Positions 43,741 through 54,648 of a stretch of DNA of 64,000 bases are shown one piece after another; positions within the stretch are counted from its first letter, which is position 1, and each line of letters starts with the position of its first letter. Both the position numbers and the translations under genes were made by a program. The stretch comes from Hermodice carunculata. Taxonomy: Eukaryota > Annelida > Polychaeta > Eunicida > Amphinomidae. The stretch is from NCBI GenBank assembly GCA_964020975.1, contig OZ026621.1, forward strand, positions 92,264,867-92,328,866, in the 5' to 3' direction. The notes under the pieces were generated by a model that ran no database searches, was not told the origin of the DNA, and worked only from the letters and a program-made list of their open reading frames with translations.

Positions 43741-45974
43741 CAAGAGGGCTGTGTGCACAGCCTATGCACAGCTGACCTACAGATTCATCACAGTTGTGGT
43801 TTTATGAACTTGGGATACGACTAAATATGAAGACACTTATTAGAGGTACATCCCTACCAATCTTGATATAGTAATCAATAGGAAAAGGGCATTTACCGAT
43901 AAATACCTGAATTGAAAAAAAAAATCATTAACAATCAAAAATCCACAGCAGTGCTACATGGTGAACAACGTTGTTTGACCTTTTCACAAGGAACATGTCC
44001 ATCAAGTTTCACCTTTATCTCGGGGACGGTTCTGGAGAAGAAGTTGAAAATAGCGAAAACGCACAATAAAAATCATTACAAGAGGGCTGTGTGAACAGCA
44101 CATGCTCAGCTGACCTAGATATTCATCACACTTGCAGCTCTGTGCAATTGGGACAGGACCAAGTTCACCCATATACTAAGCCTAACCTTTATAGAAGAAC
44201 ACTAACATGTGCCACGTGAGGGTCCCAGTTCAAGTAGTTCTCAAGTTATAAGAAAGAGCAAAATTCATGTATGTTGCACTGTGACCCCCCAAACGAGTTC
44301 AAGGTCACTCATGTACTGTCTAAGCATGACCCTCATAGAGAAAGATTAACCTGCATCATCAAGACCTTAACTCAGAACAGATCTCAAGTTATCAAGTTAA
44401 CAGCAAATTTCGTGTCAGTTGTCCTGTGACCTTGGGAATGAGGTCAAGGTCCTAACATGACTGGAGCATGATCATTCGCACAAATTAGGTAGACACTTTA
44501 AAAAGGTATATCCCTACCAAGTTTGACACAAATCTTGCAAAAAATTATTTAAGTAAATAACCATTAGAAGGAACTCCCATGTTAAATTTTTTAAAGATGT
44601 TTTCAAAACATTATGAAAACTTCATAAATCACTTGATAGAGACCCACCGAAAGTACATTGCCACCAATTTAAAAAAAATTCTGACAGAAAGTTTTTTTTA
44701 CAGAAGTCCAAAATGTTAAATTTTTTAAAGATGTTTTCAAAACATTATGAAAACTTCATAAATCACTTGATAGAGACCCACCGAAAGTACATTGCCACCA
44801 ATTTAAAAAAAAATTCTGACAGAAAGTTTTCTTTACAGAAGTCCAAAATGTGAATTAGCATTAAAATGCATCAAATGTACATTTAAGTGCATAGTATGGA
44901 ATGGAAAAGGTGCATTTACCGATAAGTATCCTTATTGAAAAAAAAAATTGTTAAAAATTAGGAATCCACAACTGCGATACCTAGTGAACATCTTTGCTTG
45001 ACCCTTTTACAAGGAGCATAAACGCAAAGCTCCAACTTAATCTGAGTTCTGAAGAATTAGTGACAAGTAACGAAAACACACAAAAATTCATTTAAAAAAA
45101 TGAAAAATACCACCACATTTCGGCTTAATCTGAGTGACGGTTCTAAAGAAGTCAAAAATAGCAAAAACACAACATTACAAAATGAAAAAAAATTGCAGTG
45201 CCACCTTTCGAACAAATTCAGAACTAGGATTTCACGGGAGTGTCCCTGTGAGATATCAAAGCAATTGGGTCAGCGGTTTCGGAGATGAAGATTTTTTTTA
45301 AGATTTGTCCCAGAAAGGAACAAAAAATTACAACAAATTCAAAAATGACCATGACCATTTGAACAAACTTGAGAGAGACGCACCCAAGGCATATTCCTAC
45401 CAAGTTTGAAGTGAATCTGGAAGGCGGTTTTGGAAAAGTCGAAGAAAATATGAATTACCATTAGAATGCCCATTGACTTACTTGGTAATCAATGGGAAAG
45501 GTGCATTTACCAAAAAGTACCCGAATTGAAAAAAACTATTAAAAATCAGAAATCCATAGGAGTAACACCCAGTGAACAACTGTCGCGAATAGCAAAAAAC
45601 ACACACAAAAAAACTTTAAAATATAAAAAATGGAGCGCCATCTGGTGAACAAATTAAGAACTTTGAGTCCCTAGGAGTGTTCCTATGGGATATCAAAGCA
45701 GTTGGGTGAGCGGTTTCGGAGAATAACTTTTTAGGATTTGCCCCCCAAAAAACAAACAAACAAAACAATCATAAAAAAGACAATTATCATTGGAACATGA
45801 CTAATTGAGAAAACTTTGTAGAGATCTACCCAAGATACATTCCTACCAAGTCTGAAGTATATCTGGTTTGACTATTTTGGAGAAGAAATTGAAAATGTGA
45901 ATTGTGGACGTATGGACGGTTGATGGACGAAGGTCCAGCCTTTAAGCTCAGCTGACTGACAAATCAGCTGAGCT
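43741..45974 (-). mobile_element. F1 element(s), reverse orientation, inside F3
   Basis: On the minus strand it starts AGCTCAGCTGATTTGTCAGT at 45974 and ends at 43741 with the CTCTTG terminus. A second right-end block lies at 44089, so either an inner copy begins there or two copies are joined. Modules A, B and C recur between 44850 and 45900 (for example the box 'gcgccatctggtgaa' at 45634). The 145-bp units occupy 44130-44460. Comparison with the uninterrupted F3 copy at 32095-32145 places the junctions at 'attcaa' and 'taatatct', with no obvious target duplication. Confidence 0.7.
44579..44846. repeat. Near-identical 134-bp tandem duplication
   Basis: Two copies (44579-44712 and 44713-44846) differ at only a few bases, in T/A runs. 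They lie within the reverse F1 copy and comprise part of a module A with 'agagacccaccgaaagtaca'. The identity is far higher than between any other repeats in the window. Confidence 0.85.
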
Positions 45975-46062
45975 AATATCTTTAAAAAATCGTTTCAACG
46001 GAGATCAAAGACATTTTTTACCTAAGTTAAGCTATTGTCTTTACATGACCGTTGATTTCACG
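45975..46062 (+). repeat. F3 repeat, right part
   Basis: This is the continuation of 43440-43740, ending in the inverted-repeat arm 'gctattgtctttacatgacc' that matches 32150-32170. Confidence 0.65.
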
Positions 46063-46835
46063 CTAACAATATTATCCAAAAATCTGACTCCACATTAAAA
46101 TTTCTTTACAGACATGCAGCTTTTTAAACAGAAAAAAAACCAGAAAAATCCTATTTTCAGTTTTAATTCAGTGTCATTTTAAATATTCTTGTTCCTCCTG
46201 GTACACCGGTCTTAGTGAAGCACTTAAGAAGAAGGAAAAGGTACAGGCAACTCATAATGAAGTTGTTAGTTTCATTCTGGACATGGACCGTCATTTATAC
46301 TGGTGAGCAAAATATAAGCAACCGCTTACATCAAGTCAATTAATCTATGTTAATACTAGAGACAAACACAACACTTCCGCCATAAATCCCGCAAGTCGCT
46401 CCAGACAAACCAGATGTATGTACCAGACACACAACATGTCAATTTACAATGTATCTAGCCCTTATTAAGTTACACAGGCAGATTAAGCTGATACAAGGAA
46501 TTTTTACTTTGTGAATTCGTTTTGCGCATTATGTATATTTGTTTGGGGTTTTTTTTATTGATTTTCCTAAATAATTGGGTGCAAAAACATTGGACATGGA
46601 ACCTGTGTTTTAAAATATTTTTGGCAGATCCCGGATACCCGAGAACTGAGTCAATGCTCTAATGTGGATACATGTTCACAAGTTAGAATGTAAAAACAAT
46701 CACAAAAACCGCCTTTTCTGAAACCTAAGGCCTCTGTGTCCATGAAAAAGGGGTCAGGGCCATCCATATTGTGCAATATTAATCTGCTTATAGCTATTCA
46801 AGGTACCATATATTTGTTTCTTTTTTTAAGATATT
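46063..46835. other. Unassigned stretch
   Basis: No gene, RNA or bounded repeat is recognised. Confidence 0.4.
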
Positions 46836-46900
46836 AGCTCAGCTGATTTGTCAGTCAGCTGAGCTTATAGGCTGGTCCTTCGTCCGTCGTCCTTATATTT
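46836..46900 (+). repeat. Solo F1 left end
   Basis: The left hairpin AGCTCAGCTGATTTGTCAGT with arm GTCAGCTGAGC and the 'ccttcgtccgtcgtcc' leader are present without modules. It is nearly identical to the left end of the reverse copy at 45974, including about 14 bases outside the hairpin ('ttttaagatatt'). The stretch 46901-47930 beyond it is unassigned. Confidence 0.7.
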
Positions 46901-47934
46901 ACCTTATTCTTTCTCAACATGTTGAATTAAATGTTTTCAAAACATTGCAGTCTATAACTTTGTAATACGTAAGGATGTGCCAAAAAGTTTATGTTTCCCT
47001 TTGTCATAATTATTGCCTGCTTGACATTCTTAGGAAGTTTTTTGCATATTTTATAAGCAACTCTGAACAATGGCATGCTCTAGCAAAATTTACAACACAT
47101 TCTCCAATTTTTATCTGGTCAGCCTCATCTGCATAGAGAGAGATTTTCTGGAACCCTAAAGTATATCCCACACCCTCTCAATATGCAGACTATATGCTGG
47201 CCTTGAGGGTTTTCGCCTGGAAACTCTCTGGAACGCAGGTTATTTTATCTTTATTATGTAAACTCTCTTGAACGATGGTAAGTTCATTTGTTTGAAACTG
47301 GGGTACTAAATTAAATATCCTTAGCCAAAATGGACTTGAATCTTAAATACAGTCGAGGATCTCTTCTGGAGTGAGCAATGAACTGGTATTAGAATACATC
47401 AGGCTCATGGGTATATCAGGATGCATCAGAAGCTCGAATGACAGCCTTTTGCCCGTCTTGTGAAACATCTACCTAAGATAGTATATAAGGAATGCATTAT
47501 GCTATAAATCCTGAAAATTCAATACAGCTTTCGTATTTATTAAATACTCTCCTTTCACTCTACGGAAAAGACCACCCAGCCACCGCTCCCATCAGATCGT
47601 TTTCTAGCGCTTTGGCGAAAGACAAAAACCTGATGTAGAAGCGCATAACACAATATCCAGGGTCGTCAGGTGAGCAAACAGGCCGCCACCCCATGTATGG
47701 GATAGCAGAAATGAAGGGATGGATTTCCTGGAAGTTCTGTAAAATTCTGAGGACAGATATAGTTGATGCGAGTACAATGCATCCCGTGCAGGCAGCATTT
47801 TTTAGCCTACAGTTGCCTGTGCATTTTTACAAGGCAAATTAGAATACCTAGATGGGCATGGCATTGGAATCATATTCAGGTCTGTTTTCAGACCATAAAA
47901 GGCAACTCATCATTTGTTTTGCAGAGATTCATCT

Positions 47935-47998
47935 TTTCAAAAACACATGATTTCAGTGACTACATATCCCTACTGAAATCTTGCGGGGGTTGGGGGTT

Positions 47999-48030
<32 letters not shown>

Positions 48031-48850
48031 CTTTTTGTTTTATTTTGTTTTGTTGTTGTTATTTTTGTCGTTGTTGGTGTTTTTAGAGGGTGTTTGTTTT
48101 TGTTTTGTTTTGTTTTGTTTTTTAGACCAAAATTCTTCTAATTGAGGTAGTAGGTTTCATGTGGCAGGATAAAACCTGTACAATAATCTTTCGCATTTAA
48201 AATCTCAGATTTCAAGTTTCATAGCGTATTATTTGTTCCATTTTAAAACAAAGTGGCTCAAAACTAAAATAGATGAATATTTGAGAAATGGCTGGCAATG
48301 GAGAGAACAGATTTTATGTCTGCATTGCGTGATATTTTGGTTTTTATGCTACGTTCGTAGTTTAACGTTTAAAAAATATACATTAAATTTAAAAACTGTT
48401 AATCATTCACACAAAAGAAATACCTGTATAGTGAAAAAATATGACAAATGCGCTGTGTATGTATAATTTCGTTAAAAGTTGTATGCCTTTCGTCAAATAT
48501 TTTTGTACCTCTATGTCTCGAAGTTGAAAAAGTGATCAAATCATGTACATAGTTTAAACAATATATCGAGGTTGAACTTTTTTAAAACATGATTTTAGTG
48601 ACTACACATCCCGAGTGAAATCTTCTGGGGGGGGGTTTTGTGTGTGTGTTTTTTTTTTGTTTTTGTTTTGTTTTTTTTTTTTGTTTTTTTGTTGTTTTTT
48701 TTTTTTGTTTGTTTTTTTTTTGTTTTGTTTTTTTGTTTTGTTTTTTTTGTTGTTTTTTTTTGGGGGGGGCGGTGGGGGGATGGGTTGGGGGTGTTTTATG
48801 AAAAAGTGATACGATCACTACATATTTTAAACCATATATCTCTTAAATTA
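47935..48850 (+). repeat. Imperfect tandem duplication with G/T tracts
   Basis: 'acatgattt.agtgactaca' with 'gtgaaatctt.tgggggg' occurs at 47944 and 48588, each followed by long T-rich/TTTTG tracts (48000-48120, 48650-48765). 'gaaaaagtgat' and 'taaac.atatatc' occur after both. The open frames here are low-complexity artefacts. Confidence 0.55.
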
Positions 48851-48899
48851 AAATCATCAATCGTATCGACATTAAATAGTTTCTTTTAAAAACCAAGAA

Positions 48900-49439
48900 G
48901 TTCTCGCGTTCATATATCATGTGTTTGTTCCTTTATACAAGTTCTAACAATTTGAATGAATTAGCTAAGGAACAAACAGACTGACAGACATCTCCTATGA
49001 AACTTAAAAGCTTCAAACACTATTCCACCATCCCGACACTGGTATAAACCGGTAAATATTTATACAATTTTTGTCACCATAAAGTTAACTAGAGGTGTTA
49101 TGAGGTAAAGTGTACTCAGGTACTAGCTGAAAGCCACCTCTTCCACTGTACTGGATGGAGATTAAAAAGAAAGAAATCCTGCTAAAAGTGAGTATGATCA
49201 TGGTTTTCCGACTTAAGACAGACTAGAAAAAATTCTCTAGGTGGGTTAAGTATACTTTACCCCGGGTACTCTCCCTCCTAGCACTCTAAACACTTTGAGG
49301 ACTATAGTTTGTCATTTCAAACTCCATCTTGTCAATTTGACTAATGTTCTTGAGCAGGTGTTGTATTTAAGGGTATTTTGTCATATTTCTGGAAACATTT
49401 CAACAGAGTTTTGTTCAGTTGTTTTTTTTTTATAACCTT
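48900..49439. other. Unassigned stretch
   Basis: A short inverted pair ('gtgtttgttcctttat' near 48922 and 'aaggaacaaacagac' near 48969) is the only structure seen. No gene is visible. Confidence 0.35.
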
Positions 49440-49851
49440 TGTGTTGTTATTTATGCAACAAAGTTTTAACCCTATTGACAAAATTGCTAAGAAGTGTGGT
49501 GTTTCTAGCAATACGTATGACTTTTCTGATGCAAACTTCATATGCTTGTTTCTCTGGAATGTTTCTTGTCAGGTCAGGGTAGGAGATAATATCAAATTTT
49601 AAGTGGTCTCTCTAGTCAAATATTTTTGTTACATACTGGTTGTTCTTTATTTCTATATCCACATCAAGGAAAGAAGCTTTTGTATCACTTTTATTTTCCA
49701 GCTTTAATATTAGTTCTTTGGGATATATGTTTTTCCAATTCCCCTTTAATTCATCTCCATTGTTTAAAGCACACAGGTCATCTGTAAATCTTCTTGTGTG
49801 AGAATATGATCTTCGTGCAGCTGTAAAGTTTGTATTTGCCAATTCTTCCAT
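49440..49851 (-). pseudogene. Reverse-transcriptase fragment (same group as 6273-6482)
   Basis: The minus strand encodes MEELANTNFTAARRSYSHTR, RFTDDLCALNNGDELKGNWK, IYPKELILKLENKSDTK and ASFLDVDIEIKNNQY. Further downstream in degraded form there are words like NIPEKQAYEV and IRKVIRIARN, which fit the conserved 'P.L..NIP...AYGV..SQ.IR.AR' region of this RT lineage. It is a broken fossil without element ends. The lineage is left unassigned. Confidence 0.65.
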
Positions 49852-51124
49852 CCATATTCAACTTGAGCTAATATTTGTACGAAGCGGAGTAAACACCTTC
49901 CCTTAACATTTGGTGAGGTTATCGATCTACTATTGGCCAATCACATGAGTAAGAGAGCCCTTGAGGTACGAAAAACATTCTTCAGTGATCTGTCAAACGG
50001 CAACAGCAACAATCTGGTTTCAAAGAGTGGCGTCATGGAGGCGGTGTTTCAGGCCCCATAATCTCCAGTCTTGCAACCAAAGTTGTCTTGCCTTGCTTCG
50101 GTGGGGGCGGCTTACGGCCACTTCTGGCCAGTGTATGGGTGGCGGGTTTGGTCTGTAGGTCCCCACATTTTCTTCCCGTTTTTAGGGACAGCATTTCATT
50201 GTAAATTCTCTTATCCTATCTGTATACTCTTTAGTTAGCTTTTTAAACTTGTCTGTATACTTCACATAGCTTGTCATCAGTTTGTGATTATTTTCTCAAT
50301 ACGTTTCTGCCCTTGGTGTGCAGGGTCACTGAAGTAATCCATCGTGACATGGCCTGTGATGGGCGTCGTCTGACGGTACCCACTGCCTCTGAACATTTAG
50401 TACCTTCCTTCATTTGAATGCAAACAAGCACAATAACTATAAAGAAAACCACTGAGTCTGTGGCTTGTTTGCATGTTTGCACGTTTGCATCACTTCCCTG
50501 TCCACAAACAGTTTTTGGCATGCCATCCGATTTCACGGCACCGCCGTGATACCGCTCTCATTTTACCATGGGCTGTTGACATCTATAGGCACGTGACCGA
50601 CTGTCAAGTATGGTTGATGGCTGGCATTGTTCCGCTAGGTGGATGAAAACCAAAAGAATGACACCTAACGTCCAGATGTCCACATGCCTGAGCGTGTTTT
50701 TTATGAGTTTTTTTTTCATATTTTTACTTACGTGAGGAGCTTAAAATTTTGTCAACTTATAGAACGAACATTTATCATTGAAAAACTAAAAAAAATTCAA
50801 AGTCGCCCATGCCAATGTTTTTGGTGTCTTAACTGTCCTTAAATGAATTAAACATATTAATGTCAATTCATTGTTTTGAATATTCTATTCATGCAATGTT
50901 TCAGTTTGTGATCGGGGTTTTATTTGTCAAAGTGCCTTATTACTGTAAATATGCCATGTATTTGTTCTCAATCCTGCATGAGTTATAAGTGGGCTGACGG
51001 AAAAACATTTGTTTTGAGACAACCCAATGTCAATAAGTGATTAAATGATAAAAAAAATATTAACAATAAATGTCCTTCCTCCATAATTTTGTCTGTTTTA
51101 AAGGATAAAATTCATTTGTATATA
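49852..51124. other. Unassigned stretch
   Basis: Moderately GC-rich around 50030-50160. Nothing coding could be supported. Confidence 0.35.
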
Positions 51125-51129
51125 GTCAT

Positions 51130-51154
51130 ATTTTTCTTCTTCTTCTTCTTCTCC

Positions 51155-51186
<32 letters not shown>

Positions 51187-51289
51187 CTTTTTCCTCCTCT
51201 TCCTCTTCCTCTTCTTCTTCTTCTTCTTTTTCTTCTTCTTCTTCTTCTTCTTCTTCTTCTCCTTCTTCTTCTTCCTCCTCTTCTTCTTG
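51130..51289. repeat. (CTT)n microsatellite at a LINE 3' end
   Basis: About 160 bp of CTT/CCT repeats. On the minus strand this is an (AAG)n tail that follows the 3' region of the LINE fragment, suggesting it grew from the LINE's 3' repeat or poly(A). Confidence 0.9.
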
Positions 51290-51299
51290 GTTAAAACAT

Positions 51300-52600
51300 A
51301 TTTCTTATTATTGCCCAAAAATACTTACTCGATCAACAGAGTATTTGGGAAAAGGGGCATGGCCCTATGCAAATCCCCCTTGCAGAAGTGAGACAAAATA
51401 TACAGGCCAGACAGCACAAACCAGAACAAATAAAAGGAAGGACAGACATGGACAAGACAGAAAGTTGGGCGTCAGCTGAAAAAAAAGAAAAAGAATTTCA
51501 TAAATTTACGAACTAGGAAATCAATGATATTAATGATAGGAAGAAGAACAACAAAAACCCAAGCAGAGCAATCATACCCACGGGAATCCCATAAAAGATA
51601 TAGCGTAAATTTAACCAATGCCCACAGTTTTAAAACGCTCAGTTGCAGATATATATATTCGTGGACAGCTAAAAAATGTCTCTATTTTCTTCAAAAGAGC
51701 AATCGGGTGAGCCATGAAGCAGAGTCTGAAGGGTAAATGGAGCAATATGGACAATTTTAGAGTGTAAACTTCGCCGAAATTGGTCAAATTTTGGACAAGT
51801 GAAAAAATAATAAAAGGTATCTTCATTAGATGAACCGCAAACGTAGTCAGGTGAATCTTTTACCCCAATTTTGAACAGATAGGAGTTAAGAGGGCTGTCC
51901 CTAAACAAAGACGAGTGTGTTGAATAGCGTTAAATCTATTGCCGGCAGTAAACAATTCTGGATACTTAGAGGATCGGGACACCATTCTATGAATCTTGGA
52001 TTTAAATATAGATACAGGGTTTGAGTAACGTGTTGCAAGTGGTAGCTAATTCCAGAGTCCAACAGTAGAAGGAAAAAATGATTTATGGAATAAATCTGTT
52101 CGAGCTTAGAAATGGGAAAGGTCGAATGGGCGACGGGTATTGAAAGATGGCACACTGGAAGGTATAAGAGAGCATAACATATCTGGTACAAGCTTATTAA
52201 CAATGTTGTACATAAGGATTAGTTTGGCTGACTCTCTACGCTGAGCCAAAGTGTGCCAGCCAACTTCTTCATATAACCTTTCAATGCTTGTTCCGTGCAT
52301 AGCACCAGTCACAATGCGAGCAGCCGAAAGTTGAACATCTTCAAGTCATTCAGTATCTGAATTTGTGCAGCCACTCCACACTGGAGTAGCATACTCCAAA
52401 ATAAGCTAAATGAAAGAAATATATATTGTCTCTGATGTTCTTCGATCCAAAATATATTTCAAACCTTTCATAATGTTACTTAATTTATTCACTTTTATTA
52501 TAATTTCATTTATATGGCCATTCCATCGAAGATCTGAACGTAATAATACTCCAAGATGCTTGTGTTTGACTCATTGAATGAGCCAATCAGACCTTCTCTC
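51300..52600 (-). pseudogene. LINE ORF2 C-terminus (non-LTR retrotransposon)
   Basis: Reading on the minus strand from 52600, the segments are HLGVLLRSDLRWNGHI, LEYATPVWSGC, then ARIVTGAMHGTSIERLYEEV, GWHTLAQRRESAKLILMYNI and VNKLVPDMLCSLIP. Near the end come CGSSNEDTFYYFFTCPKFDQ and related words. This is the RT thumb and C-terminal region of an APE-type LINE (CxC...H...C-like motif at the end, as in I/Jockey/CR1-group elements). At least two in-frame stops and a frame change separate the segments. The 5' part is missing: the copy is 5'-truncated near 52600, as usual for LINEs, and its 3' end abuts the (CTT)n tract. Confidence 0.7.
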
Positions 52601-53443
52601 AATATTCTTCACTGTGTTGCTGTGCACGTGTGTAAGATCTTCATGAATAAAAAGCTTTGTTGATCCAGTAGTAATGAATTCTGTCTATTCCAGACGATGT
52701 CCAATTACTGATATTGTCGATGACAGCAGTGATTTCTTTGTGCTTATATCTGTTCGTTCCTAGTTTCCATTTGCTTATAAAGATCTTGTTGTTCCTGGAT
52801 CAAGGGTGCTGCCAGAATTCGTCAACTCCTTCAATGGAGTATGGACTACTAACCTTGATTGTTCAAATCCTTGGAAGAATTTCAGTGCATCATCTAAGAA
52901 GATCATATCTTTTCAGTAAACCTTGTTTCTTTTGTCATGTCTGTTGAGTCTCTGGGCCTTTATTTATATCTTTTGCATCAGTTTCTCTTTTGCTATTGAT
53001 ATATTTCCTCTTTCTTGGTGTTCAGTTTTCGTTTTGTTTTTCATATTTTCGACATGCTGACATAGCTGTTGTTCTTGTTTGTATAATAGACCCCTAGCAG
53101 ATGGCATCCACAGGCACACATAAGCAGTACTCGAAATGAAGCCATTTTACTTGACAGACAAGGCAAATTACAACTACACATTGACACATTGCCTATATTT
53201 TCCACTTCTTTTAGTAAATCCTCGTCACTATTGACCGAAAGCTATTTGAGAAGAAAAAGTAAAGCTGCATGATTTGTGTTTGCTTCTCTGAGGACAGCCA
53301 TGTAGTTAGTTGCTATGGTTCAAGTGGACCTGTTTGGGTGAGAAATGTCTAAGCTCATTCGCTAAACTGACCATTGATGAACCAGTGTTTAGCACCCAAA
53401 CGCAGCCCTGTGTGTAATCTGTGCTGGTCACTTTGCTGTTTAT
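52601..53443. other. Unassigned stretch with one partial LINE monomer
   Basis: 'gtttctcttttgctattgat' at 52978 matches part of the LINE 5' monomers at 53498 and 54268. Otherwise nothing is recognised. Confidence 0.4.
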
Positions 53444-53581
53444 CTCATTTGGAGGTTTCACTTAAAACTTTCAGGGGGCATTGGGGCCTCTGTTTCTCTC
53501 ATTTGGAGGTTTCACTTAAAACTTTCAGGGGGCCTTAGGGCCTCCATTTCTCTTTTGCTATTGGTATATCTTCTACCTTGG
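53444..53581 (+). repeat. LINE 5' monomers, first two copies
   Basis: 'ctcatttggaggtttcactt' + 'aaaactttcagggggc' begins at 53444 and again at 53498 (54-bp step). The second copy extends through 'cttttgctattggtatatct' to 53581. A third copy lies at 54268-54354, directly before the LINE leader. They are probably promoter-like 5' repeats of the LINE. Confidence 0.6.
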
Positions 53582-53687
53582 AACAATAATGTCTTCACTT
53601 TAAAACATGCTTGCCGCTCCCTAACTGATGTTTTTAAGTTTCCTGCACTTGTAACATGTCTGTTACCCTATTCATCTGAGCTAGAAC

Positions 53688-53738
53688 TACTACCACTACT
53701 ACTACTAATTATTATTGCTTTTATTTTTAATATTACAA

Positions 53739-53774
<36 letters not shown>

Positions 53775-53785
53775 GTAGTAGTAGT
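53688..53785. repeat. (CTA)n...(TAG)n inverted microsatellite
   Basis: A CTA/ACT run at 53688-53707 faces a TAG run at 53739-53785, so the two can pair as a hairpin. Confidence 0.85.
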
Positions 53786-54648
53786 CACAAGATAAACGAC
53801 CAACCAGTCTTCTGCAAGCTTAACATTACGTGTCCTAGACTTTCCCTTAGATTATCCAGAGCCACTCGATGTTTAGTCTAGCGCTTTTGTTCTAACGAGA
53901 AAAAACCCGTTAGAGTTCTAAATAGTCAAGTGTTGGCAATATAAGACAGCTGTCCACTCCCAGCAAGCATGTTAATAACAATTGTCCTTTTCACTTACTG
54001 ACATGGCTTGTGTGGCACATCAAACACGTAAACAATATTAGCGGGTTCAACAAGTGAAACATATTTTTTCAGATATCCATCCCAATTTGAACACAATTCC
54101 TCATTCAAACTTGCCCAGAGCAATATCAATATCAAAGATATTGCTGTTGTGCTTCGTGCGTGATTGTTCTCAGGCCTTTCCTTTTGCACAAACTAGCTAT
54201 TGAAAATTGTAAATTTAACATTAAAACGGAAATCCTCGACAGAATCATGACCTGAAAAATGTTATACCTCTCATTTGGAGGGTTAACTTAAAACTTTCAG
54301 GGGGCCTTGGGGCCTCCGTTTCTCTTTTGCTATTGGTATATCTTCTACCTTGGATTGATGCGCATGCGCGCCACGACACTAGAACCTGGAAGATTCACTG
54401 CGGCAAAATTCGAATTTTTATAGCATTTCTACAAACTGACTTTTTATATACTTCGGATAGTTGGACTACCAGTGCCTTGTGATCAATTTGGCTATACCTT
54501 GGTGCTTTTTATTGGATTTTGCTAATGTGGAATTAGTTTGAAGTTCCAGTCGTGCAAGCGTTTGGATCAGTCAAGGGGAACCTGCCCGTGTCACCCGTGG
54601 GTGTGATCTGGATAATTATCCGGATAGGCAATACAGTCAAGTGAAACC

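Noticed and set aside
48582-48889. Lys/Gln-rich and Phe-rich frames on both strands
   Set aside because: Low-complexity T/G tract artefacts.
51089-51391. Phe-rich 100-codon frame
   Set aside because: Produced by the (CTT)n tract.
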